Below, piece after piece: positions 32,368-42,981 of a stretch of DNA of 64,000 nucleotides. The stretch's first letter is position 1. Each line of letters starts with the position of its first letter. The position numbers and the translations under genes are program-made. The DNA is from Grammothele lineata (Eukaryota > Basidiomycota > Agaricomycetes > Polyporales > Polyporaceae): the NCBI GenBank assembly GCA_002150815.3, contig NDFF03000026.1, positions 1 through 64,000 on the forward strand, given 5' to 3'. The notes under the pieces are model-generated. The model worked only from the letters and a program-made list of their open reading frames with translations. It made no database searches and had not been told where the DNA came from.

Positions 32368-35178
32368 ATGCCTCCCAAACTCAAGAAGCTCAAGCTCGAC
32401 CCAGAAGAGAAGGAGAAGGTCGAGATACTCCCGTCGCAAGGCTTCGACCGTCCTCACACTCGCCGCCTTCGCGGGCGTCGAGGCGGGCTGAAGGACATGA
32501 TGAACATGCCCATCGATGTCCTCATCGAGGTACCTCTCGCCTTCTCCTGCTCTTCTTAGGGCCGACCCTGACTGTTTAGCCCCTCCCTCTCCCCTAGATC
32601 TTTTCGCACATGCACCCGCGGGACCTTCTCAGCCTCGCGCGGACGACACGGGACTTCAACGACTTCCTCATGAGCCGGCGCTCGGCACGGTTGAGCTGGA
32701 AGGCGGCGTGGGAACGGCAGGTCGACCCGACCCTTCCGGCGTGCCCGCCCTTCCTGAGTGAGCCCGCGTTCGCGAACGTCCTATTCTCATCGATATGCCA
32801 GGTAGGTGTGGGTATGTTACCTGGCACACGCGCAGGGCCTGCGTATTGAGACTGCTGCACGTGATATCTGGGTTAGAGTTTAGGTGGACTGCCAAAATAG
32901 AGGGCTGACTGTGTCCTTCCACCGGTGTCCTAGGAATGTGGCAAGAAGAACACAAAGACAGTAATATGGGAGGTGGGCATGCGGCTCTGCCACCCGTGTA
33001 GGAACACAATGTGAGTGGACTTCTCTGATGGCGATGGCCACCGCCTCATCTCAGATCGTAGCATCGAGCCAGTCGGGATTGCGCCAATCTACGCTAAGGT
33101 CAGGGAGGAGGTCGAAATCAACACAGACTTCTTGGTCACATTGCACATATCTGGGTAAGTAGCAGCCATCATGATTTGCGCATATAATGATGAGCTACGT
33201 GTAGATTGAAGCAGTGGGGATCCTGGAACACTAGATATCACTTCCGTACAGACGTGCTGAGGTTCACGGAGACTTACGAGGCGCTGTCATCGAAGGAAGA
33301 AAAAACCGATTTCTTTCTCAAAATGGTAGATATCATGCACTCGCGAAAGGAGGTGAGTTTCGATCCCTCAGGCGTTCCGGCTTCAGAACGATGCTCATTC
33401 AGACCGCGATACGAACAGTTTGCAGATTCCATGAAGAAGTGGGAAGAAGATAAGGAGAAGAGGCGAGCAGCTGAGCTTATAGAGCTACGAGAAGAACGTC
33501 GAGACGAGTCAGTCGTGGCGCTGTCCGTTGTATAGCGTGATCTCGGAGTACTCACGATCCTCCCTAGAGTGTGGCGACGTTTACGTGCAGAAGGCTGGGG
33601 CAAAGAACTAGACGGAATGCTGTACAGCGATACTAGGGCCCTCCGCAAACATAGTCTTGTGGCCAAAAGCCAGGTGCTAACTGATCGCGGTTTGTATTCC
33701 TTGACTCTTCCAACTCGAGCATCCTTGCACTCACCTTGTTCGGACCACGACAGCCTGGGAGACAATCCGTCCAAAGCTTACGGAATTTATGGAACGCGTA
33801 CGTGTTGACCGTAACCGCCGTGAAGCCGAAGCACATAAGCTCATCTTGAAGAGACGGATCGAAACTATGGCCCTGGCCGTCGGCAACCACTATATGGCGC
33901 GCGGGCTGCGTACCGCCGAGTCGGACTGCGCGCCCGTATTCTCTGACTTCGTCCACACAGCTGCGTTCTGTGCGCTCCTCGAGGCCCCCACAGAGGTTTC
34001 ATTTACCATAGCGCACTTTGCGCGGGTGCTTCCACTGATGGCAGACACCTGGATGGAAGCACGTCGCCGCGAATTCACAGCCATTGCCGCTGCAGCGCTC
34101 CCCGTGGTTGCCACCGATGCCGCTAGTAGCTCCACGGACCTCCTTTCTCTGGCGCTTGTCGTATTCAAATGCACTGCCTGCGACCGTAGGGGGATGCGCT
34201 GGCCACAAGTGCTCGCCCACCATTGCGGGCGACCAGAGCTGCACAGACATTCCCAAGCATGTGACACTCTAAGTTGCTTCCAACAGAGCACCGGTGTCCT
34301 CCCTGTCTTCCTCAAGGAAGCTGGCCAGCAAATTAAACAGCTCCACATGTGGACCGGCGCAGACTGCTTCGCGGCGGACGTGCCTCTCAACCTCACCCAG
34401 ATGCGGAAGGCGATTATGATGAGCGGGCGGGACCCGGACACGGTGACGCACGAGGAGATGGACGATGCTCGATTCATCTGCACCACGTGCAAGGAATCAC
34501 TGGTCCAGGGTTGTATTGCGCTGAATTGCTGGCAGACGGTGCGTGCTTCGACCCGTGCTCGTCATTGCGTCGCTGATGTGTCAAGTTCATTTTAGAACCT
34601 ACACGAGAAATACGCCCTCTGTCTGGAACAGCATGAGCCGGAATGGGAGGCACTCGACCACGAGCACACCACTCTTGTCCTCAACGAGCAAAAGTCGCCC
34701 GTTCGCGATGTATCCACCACCATGTACGGCTGCACCCGCTGCCGCATAAAGCCTATGCTCTACTCTGACTTATCTACACACTACACTCTGTAAGTAGTCC
34801 GTACGTCGCTGGTGTTCTCTCCCCATTCGCGGAGGTAATCTTCGTTGTTGCTGTCTGACACTCCTCGGCTGCTCATACAGATGCCACTATATCGCGTTCC
34901 ATAACAGACTCAACGTCGACTATTATCTTCACACTGATAATTCGCCACCGCCGGCAGTCTGGATCTACTCCCCCTCAAGCGCCATCCGCGGCGCGCCCTG
35001 GAACGGGCCTAGGGTTTCCTCTACAACACTTTTCCCTTCCTGGTACGAGGAGACCTGGTCGACGATGGTTCCAGACGGGGAAGTCGGCCCGAGAGAGTTC
35101 GATGATCCGACATTTGCCTCTGAACTCGACCTCGCCCAGCAGGAGCTCCCGCCATCTGTTCCCAATGTCATGTTGTAG
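32368..35178 (+). CDS. F-box protein with Cys-rich motifs, tandem copy 1
   Basis: F-box proteins pick substrates for SCF ubiquitin ligases. Starts MPPKLKKLKLDPEEKEKVE, then a basic RRLRGRRGGLKDMMNMPIDV. The F-box LIE|IFSHMHPRDLLSLARTT is cut by an intron after LIE. Next comes LSWKAAWERQ, PPFLSEPAFANVLF and a CxxC..CxxC block (ICQECG, LCHPCR) around IWEVGMR. A helical, charged middle section follows with VWRRLRAEGWGKELD. The second half contains RTAESDCAP, CTACDRRGMRWPQVLAHHCG (CxxC...HxC), DPDTVTHEEMDDARFIC, TMYGCTRCRIKPMLYSDLST (CxxC with following His) and DYYLHTDNSPPPAVWIY. Stop TAG at 35176-35178. About ten exons; not every junction was checked. The Cys/His sets are likely zinc-binding, but this is inferred from spacing only. 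No intact frame problem was found. Confidence 0.8.
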
Positions 35179-35868
35179 GCATTCTACTCGGAGGCAGATC
35201 CAGACCCCAGCGTAGGGTCTTCAGATCCTGCCGTTGGAACGGAACTTAGATCAGATTAGCAGCGACCTTCTCCCGGTTGGCCAAGGGCCATGAGGGGGTG
35301 TACTAGTACTTAGATTCTCCGGTAGAGAATCTCATCTATATGCAAACGACTTCGAGCTCATCCGATTCATATATATGCCGGATATGAAAACCACAGGGAT
35401 GCTTAGCTGCAACGATAAGGTATATGGCAACCAACAACCGCCGAGTCTAACCATGAAAAATACGGAGCCGATCACAGTAATTTGCGTACCCAAACTGAGG
35501 TGTCTAGACCTTTCTGCCTGCTTCGACACGGTGAATAAATGATTCATAATGTAGCTTTTTTTTCGAATGACCTGTCTGATTTACTCCTTTCAATGGACTT
35601 CCAGCCACGCGGAACACGTCTGTGTGGTCTGAGTGTCTCCTGTGGCGTGATGCAGTGTGAATGTCACTTTGGAAATTGGGCGGCCTTTCGGGGCAGACGC
35701 TCCCCCTGGGGGCGGGTGCAACTTTCCTATGAAGACACTTGCTGGGAATCAAACGCTCAATCTCTCCTTGTCCCAGTTCTCTATCCCACCTCCTCCTGGC
35801 TCTCGCGGCTCACCCACCCTGACGCATACTGTTTCTCAGCTGACCGTTACCTGCACAGCGCAGTGAAT
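35179..35868. other. Intergenic, promoter of F-box gene 2
   Basis: 690 nt between tandem F-box genes. No separate gene recognised; the sequence right before the next ATG presumably carries its 5' leader. Confidence 0.5.
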
Positions 35869-38681
35869 ATGCCTCCCAAGTGCAAGAAACTCAAGAGAGA
35901 CGGTCAAGGACTGCATGTAGCACCCACTGCGCGAGACAGTCCTGACCTGACCCCAGCCCGCCGCCGGGTCCGTGGCCGGCAGGGTGGGCTCAAAGATATG
36001 ATGAACATGCCCATCGATGTTTTAATTGAGGTATCTGTCCTTTACTCCCGGGCCTGCCCCGCTCCTACCCCATATCTGACTCCAAGCTTTTTCCCCCAAG
36101 ATATTTTCACAAATGCACCCGCGAGACCTCCTCAGCCTTGCACGGACGACGCGAGCCTTCCGGGCCTTCCTCATGAATCCCCGCTCAGCGCGTTTGAGCT
36201 GGAGAGCAGCGAGGGAAGGACAAGTCAAGCCTCCTATGCCTAAGTGCCCCTCCTTCCTGAGCGAGCCCGCATACGCAAACCTTGTATTCGGCTCCGTATG
36301 TCAGGTTCGTGCGCATATGGTTTGCATCCCGCTCCTGCCGATGCGCGTGGGTTTGGGGCTAAACAGGCTTAGCGGAAGAGGTGATGAAGAGCTGACCTTG
36401 ATCACTGTAATAGGAATGTGGCAGGAATAATGCCAGAGTATCGATGTGGGAGGTTGGAATCCGGGTATGTTCGCCATGTAGGAAACAACTGTACGTTAAT
36501 TTCTCTGATCCTGGCGGCAATGACTAGCATCTACTAACCCGAAGCTTCAGGGTCGAACCAGTCAGGGGGGCATCAATTTACGCCAAGGTCCGAGCAGAGG
36601 TTTCCATGAATGTGGAGTTTTTGGTAACTCTGCGCATACATGGGTCAGTGAAGGCGGCGATGGTCTATTCTCTTAAGTACTGACCAGGAACAACCGACAC
36701 AGCGACGAAAAGAAGTACCATTTGCACAAAGATATGGTGGCATTCTCGCAGATATATGATATGCTAGCAACAAAGAAGGAGAAAGCCGAATTCGTCCTCG
36801 AAGCAGTCGAAGCTACGAATGCGCGTAAAGATGTGTGTTTCATCAAAGCTCTGCTGGACAACGACGTTGATCTGGCCAATTCCGCGTTCACAGTTCGCTC
36901 AGGCTATCAAGGAATGGAAAATGGATGAAGAGAGATACAGATATGAGGAATTTGACGAAATGCTGTCCGCCCGTCGTGAAGAGTCGGTGGCAACGTCTTT
37001 GTTGAGCCAAAACATTAAGATACTCACCAGCTTTGTTTAGAGTACTTCGCCGCCTCCGTGAAGATGGCTGGGGGCAAGAACTTGAATTGATGTCACCCAG
37101 AGACACTGAGGCCCTTCACTATCACGACGTCGTTAACAAAGGCCGGAAGCTGACTGATCATGGTCTGACTCGCATATCCTGCTCTACCAGCGTTCTAGCA
37201 CTAATGACCTCCCCTGGGATTTCCTGGACACAGGCTGGCGGTTAATTCGCCTCAGGCTCGAGGTCTTCATGAAACGCATACGTGATGACCGCCTTAGACA
37301 GTCCCTTCGCGGACCTCGACTTGCTAGTATGGTCCAAGCTGTCTACGAACACGACAGGACACGGGGGCCACGCACAGCTGAATCAGACTGCAAGCCGACG
37401 CTCGGTGATCTAGCCCTCACAGACGCGTTCCGCGCGTTAATTGAAGCCGCTCCAGATATCAATATCACGAGGGGAGACTTTGCCCGCGAGATCCCCGCCC
37501 TGGCGGAAGTCTGGCTGAATGCACGCCGCGATGAGTTCGCGACTATCGTGGCTGCCCAGTATCCCAGTGCCGCTGCGACCATTGGTAACACATCTCACCT
37601 TCTCACGTACGTACTTGCATCCTTCAGGTGCGCTGTTTGCGGGCGTGGGGATATCCGTTGGCCATGGGTGCTCGCCCACTGCTGCGCGCGGCTGGAAAGT
37701 CTCGACAACCGAGACCATTCCTGGCTTCAACTCCGTGCCAGTGCTTCCTACTCCGAATTTGCGACCGGCAGCGAAACTCTTGGGGTCACTGTACAGCAGT
37801 GGCTCTCTAAGCAACCCACCGCATGGCCCATGCAAGGGGTGAATTTCTTCAAAGCCCAAGTTCCCATCGATCTAGGTCAAGTGCGGGCAGCAATCATAGC
37901 GTGTGGTAAAGATCCAGATACAGCGACGTACGAGGAGATGAAAGAGATCAGATTCTTCTGTGGGGTGTGCAGGGTGCTGCCAACCTGGCTCAGCTGCCTT
38001 GTACTGGATTGGAAGCGATTGGTGCGAGCTTCACTCCCTACCCCTCCCTCCCGCAGAAGCAGCCCTCACATGTTAAGCTTCCCCAGGAACTGCATGCGAA
38101 CAGCATCATCGACAAGGAGCCTCACGAACCTGTCTGGGAGATGCTGGACACCACGCATACCGTGCTCGTCTTGGAGAAAGAAGCCCTGCAGCAGCCGCCC
38201 AACGATAACAAGGACGAAGTGTATGGTTGTGCACGGTGTCGCGTGGAGCCCTTGTCATATGCAGACATAGAGGAACACTACGCTGAGTAAGTGTCCGAAA
38301 CGCGGTGGCTCGCCTCAGGCTTCCATACGCCCCTGTTCCTCCCCATTAGCAGTGCATTTTGTTGTTAGATAAACGCCTGGCTGACGCGACTCACCCAGGT
38401 TTCACCCCGAGGTTGCTTTTACCAACGTACTCGGCTTCGACTACTACCTCCACTCGGACAGTGTGCCTCCAGCGCAGCCCGCACCTGTATGGATATATGA
38501 CCCTGCGGGGACATTCGCATATGCAAACGCGTTCTTTCCCGGGATGGAGCGGAACGTCTGCTCCTCTACATTCTTTCACACACCGCCTGCTTCACCTTCT
38601 CCGGCGCAGTTGCTGGTAGAGGAGGGATCCGACTTCTGGAGTGGATACCTCGCCTTCGATTTCAACGCGGACAGCCAATAG
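35869..38681 (+). CDS. F-box protein with Cys-rich motifs, tandem copy 2
   Basis: Close paralog of copy 1. Starts at the ATG 35869-35871 (MPPKCKKLKRDGQGLH), followed by RRRVRGRQGGLKDMMNMPID and the F-box IFSQMHPRDLLSLARTTRAF with the same intron after LIE. Then FLSEPAYANLVFGSVCQECG, MWEVGIRVCSPCRK, a lysine/glutamate-rich helix (TKKEKAEFVLEAVEATNARK), LRRLREDGWGQELELM, RTAESDCKPTLGDLALTDAF, FRCAVCGRGDIRWPWVLAHC, FFCGVCR and VYGCARCRVEPLSYADIEEH, and finally VLGFDYYLHSD. Stop TAG at 38679-38681. The order of motifs and introns matches copies 1 and 3, so the three arose by tandem duplication. Likely an SCF substrate adaptor; the target is unknown. Confidence 0.8.
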
Positions 38682-39823
38682 GACCTACCACCGCCGCAAA
38701 CCATGAACGACGAGTTTCAAGGGCTGCACTAGAAGAATATAAGCGGACGCCGTAGCTGTGGGGTCTTCTGAGCGGGGTATGTGTCGTGGAGTACCGTTAG
38801 AAGTATTTGCGATTCACGGATTGGGACGTGGGAGGCTGGTCAAATTGGTTCTCAGATCTTGTAACAATATAAAGAAGTCAGCAGGCGAGCCACTTATCCT
38901 GGGCGCTGTGTTTCCTCAAATCATCGAAGACGTACTGTTATTAGATGTAAACTTACAGTTTTGCATACTCAATCCCAACGAGGATGAGACGGCTGTACTC
39001 CCGCACCGTGCTGAGCATTTTAAGTAGTTGCCGAGCAGGCCTCTTCTTGGATACAGCTTGAGCATTGTCGCCATTATTAAGGGAATATATAGACCGACGT
39101 GCAAGAGGGTAAATATAGCAAGTTCCAGTCGTCTAGTACGGTAGATTGTGGTACAGAGGCAAACGGATAGGTACGGAGAGGCGATATTTTCGGAACCCGG
39201 GTGCGGTAGACGCCGAAGAGCTAGCGCTCGTTCTCCTTCGTTCTCCGACAAATCCGACACGTGTGCCACGAGGCGGCATCCCACCACCCGCAACCACGAA
39301 GTAAGTATCCCCCTACTTGCTACATAATCTGAAAATTGTGCCAGGAAACCGTGACGAATTTGGCCACCTCTACGATAGGAGCACGCTGTCTGGCAAAATA
39401 ATACAGGTCCATCGCTATCCTGTTTGTGTTCTGTGCAGCAAGTAGCGACCGCGCCACCAGCCTCGGCCAGTGCAATGATAGCCCACTCCAACAGGACTTG
39501 TACTCAGCATAGCGCTATAAAGTCCAGGCCAGGAGGCCCTTCGATCTCTTTTAGCCAGCCAGTAACTAACCAATCCCTATGACGACCTTCCTGATCACCA
39601 TTCCTCAACAAGTCTTTCTAAGGCCCTTTAGCAGTGCCGCCTACGCGTGTATTACTGCGGCGTGTACAATGAAATGAATGTAAGGGTGAGTCCCCTATAT
39701 AAGACGCGCGATGCCAATATGATTAACTGCTCCTCACCGACGCCCCACGCACCCTGAACCTCTTGTATCATTCTCCTATCCCGCTTTCTCACGTTCACTC
39801 CCGCCACCATATCGCTGTTAAAG
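38682..39823. other. Intergenic, promoter of F-box gene 3
   Basis: Over 1.1 kb without a recognisable gene between F-box copies 2 and 3. A TATA element lies near its right end. Confidence 0.5.
39696..39703 (+). promoter_or_regulatory. TATA box of F-box gene 3
   Basis: TATATAAG on the plus strand, about 125 nt before the ATG at 39824. Confidence 0.5.
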
Positions 39824-42510
39824 ATGGCGCACGAGCAACTCATTATGCAGAAGAAGGTCAATCTCGAGATCCAAGAGAAGGATGGTTCAATCGCGCCACC
39901 ATTCGCCCCTTCCAAGGTCCGCCGTCTCCGTGGCAGACGAGGGGCATTAGCAGGCATGGCAGATTTGCCCATCGATATCCTCCTCGAAGTACTTCTCGTA
40001 CTTCTGTGCGTCGCCCAACCCTGATTTTCGGTCCCTTCTTTTTAGATTTTCTCACACATGCATCCCCGCGATCTCCTTAGCCTTGCGAGGACAACTCGGG
40101 CCTTCCATGACTTCCTCATGAGCCCGCTCTCAGCGCAGCTCAGCTGGAAGGCGGCCAGGGAACAGCAAGTCGTTCCCAGTCTGCCAGAATGCCCGCCTTT
40201 CTTGAGCGAGCCAGCGTACGCGAACCTCGTGTTTGGCTCGGTATGTCAGGTATGTAAGTGCACGTGTGTTGCTGGGCACACGTGGCCCGCGAAGGTCTTG
40301 CTGCACGCGGCTTGTGGATCCAAGTGATCTGGGGAGCACTCAGGCAGGCTAATCGCTTTCCTAGGAATGTGGCAGACAGAATTCGAGGGCGGTCATATGG
40401 GAGGTCGGACTCCGGGTCTGTTCCGCTTGCAGGAAAAATCTGTACGTGAATTTGTTTCACTAGCAGCGTTTAATTCGTAATATTGAACTACAGGGTCGAG
40501 CGAGTCTACCCACCATCCATATGGAATTATGCCGATGTCCGAAAGGAAGTTGGAATTCACCCTGCAGCACAGTTCATCGTGACGTTAGAAATACCCGGGT
40601 AAGTAAAAGTGGCACCGGTCCTTACCTGATACTGATGAGTGACTCCTACAAGTCTGAACTACCGCCAGCGAAAGTATCAATTGTGTAAAGACGTTGCAGC
40701 ATTCTGGCAGAGGTATAAAACACTACTAACGAAGGAGGAGAAAACCAAATTTGTTCTTGACGCGGTGGATGATACCAATGCACGGAAGCAGGTATGATCT
40801 GTACGTATAGTCTGACGAGGACTCGGATTGACGTCTGATCCAGTTTGCTGAGGCCATGGATCAGTGGAAAGAGGATGACGAAGCCAGGAGAATGAAAGAA
40901 CTTGAGTCGATACGGGTGGATCGTTATGGAGAGTCGGTAACGTCCCCAATAACCGCAGCGTCGAGATGCTCACATCTCCCTTTAGAGTGTCACGCCGCCT
41001 TCGTGAAGAAGGCTGGGCCAAAGAGCTCGATTGGATGTCCGAGAGCCAATATGACAACCTACTTTTGCTCGATGTTGTCGACAAATGCCAGAAGCTGACG
41101 GACCGAGGTCTGTACCCAGCTTCCCCTGATACTGATTTTTGGCACTCACGCCAGGCTCTCCGCACGACCCATAGGCTGGAAGAGGATTCGTTCTACGCTG
41201 GAGGTATTCATGCAACGCATGCGCAACGACCGGCTTCATGAAGAGCGCGAATCCCTCTTCAAACTGCGCGTCATCACCATGGCAGAGGCCGTCAATGCAC
41301 ACGACACGGCGTGGGGGCCGCGCACGGCTGAGTCGGACTGTGCGCCGGCACTTACTGATCTAGCCCTCACGGACGAGTTTGTCGCACTAGTCGCGGCCGG
41401 CTCAGATGTCGAGGTTACAGCGGCAGACTTCACACGCGAAATCCCCTCCTTAATGGACGCTTGGTTCAACGTCCGCCTCCAAGAATTTGCGATCATTGCT
41501 GCTACTGCGTTCCCCGGCCTCGCTGCAGCTGTGAGTAACTGGCTGGAGCTCCCCTCGCTCGCTCTGGTGGCATTTCAATGCACCGTCTGCTCACGCTCAG
41601 GCATCCGCTGGCCGCTGGTTCTCGCTCACGATTGCGGGAGGCCGAAACCAAACTCCCTCGTACACGACTGCTATGACCGTCATACCGATTTCTCTGTAGC
41701 ATCCTACGAGCGTGCTCTAGAGGCTGTCGACTGGCGCACAACGCAGCCCACCCCATGGACGACAACGGGCCGTTTCTTGGCGGACGTATCTTTGTATTGC
41801 AGATCCACCTTCTTCGATATTGTAGCATGCAGGCAGGACCCAATGACGGCGACGCATGAGGAGATGGATAGGATCCGAGTCATATGTGCTCGGTGCAAGT
41901 TATTCCCGAGACAATGCTGTATGGTGCTCGACTGGAAGCGGCTGGTGCGTGATGTCTCGAAGCTTCAGGTCCTGCTGCTATCTCATTGATCCTCTCTCGA
42001 ACTATCCTAGCACTTTCATGCAAGCAGCATCATCGGCGAGGAATGGCATGAGCCCGTTTGGGAGGTCCTCGATGCAGGGCATACGGAGAGCGTCTTTAGG
42101 AAAGAGTCCTTGCAGCAGTTGGTTCTCGCCGATCGACGGGGCCAGCTGTACGGTTGTACGCGCTGCCGTGTCAAACGCATGCCGTACGAGCTCTTGAACC
42201 ATCACTATACCCTGTGAGCACACCCTATATCTATGCGGCGTTCTTTCTCCTTCCACTCCTTCCTGACCGCATCCACGCACGCTGATCCCACAGGGACCAC
42301 CCCGAGGATGAGTTTCATGCGGACGCGCTGGGAGTCGACTACTATGTCCACGCAGACAGCACGCCCCTCACGCCAGATCAAGCTGCGCCGGCCTGGATCT
42401 ACGGCGACATCTGGCGCTCCCCGTCGGGGTCTACATGTGAAGGGACCTCGTTCGAGATCTTCTCCTCGACGCTGTTCTCAGCTGCTTGGCCTACTGCGTC
42501 TCATCGCTGA
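39824..42510 (+). CDS. F-box protein with Cys-rich motifs, tandem copy 3
   Basis: Third tandem paralog. Starts MAHEQLIMQKKVNLEIQEKD, then VRRLRGRRGALAGMADLPID and the F-box IFSHMHPRDLLSLARTTRAF with the conserved intron after LLE. After LSEPAYANLVFGSVCQECGR comes VIWEVGLRVCSACRKN, a helical section (LLTKEEKTKFVLDAVDDTNA), SRRLREEGWAKELDWM, RTAESDCAPALTDLALTDEF, FQCTVCSRSGIRWPLVLAHD, IRVICARCK, LYGCTRCRVKRMPYELLNHH and EFHADALGVDYYVHADSTP. Stop TGA at 42508-42510. The N-terminal 15 residues differ from copies 1 and 2, while everything from the GRRG stretch on is alike. The 3' end faces that of the ELL-like gene (convergent). Confidence 0.8.
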
Positions 42511-42981
42511 GATCTAGTTTTCGATGTTGTTCCTTAGCGCGTCTCCTAGAGGAACAAGAGAGTCGCTGGAAGGCACTAAGGGAGTCAATCTGCGTGGCGA
42601 CTCGAAGGGACACAAGTAGCCTTCATCCGACTCAGGGGCATGGTAGAGGGCGTATGGCTCATTTGCTCTAATAATGCTGCTTTTAGCGCACGACTACTCC
42701 ACTTTGCATAGCTCTTTGTTTCCGTGTAGTACTTAATGACTCTTGCAGCCTCCCAATAAGCAGTTTCCATGCCTCATCTCCCACTAGCCCGTATGTCTAG
42801 CATTGCCTACTCTCATGTCCATCAACGTTCCGTCAGACATGTTCTCCTCGTACCAAGCACCGTCATTCCAAGGCTACAAATACAATAAAAACCCGAGTCC
42901 CAAGCTTCACCATCTAAACAGCAGCATTTTCGATACACAGACAACAACGATAGCAAGTCGTCAAAACGAGACGTCCGCCCA
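42511..42981. other. Convergent intergenic region
   Basis: 3' flanks of F-box copy 3 and the ELL-like gene. No gene or repeat recognised. Confidence 0.55.
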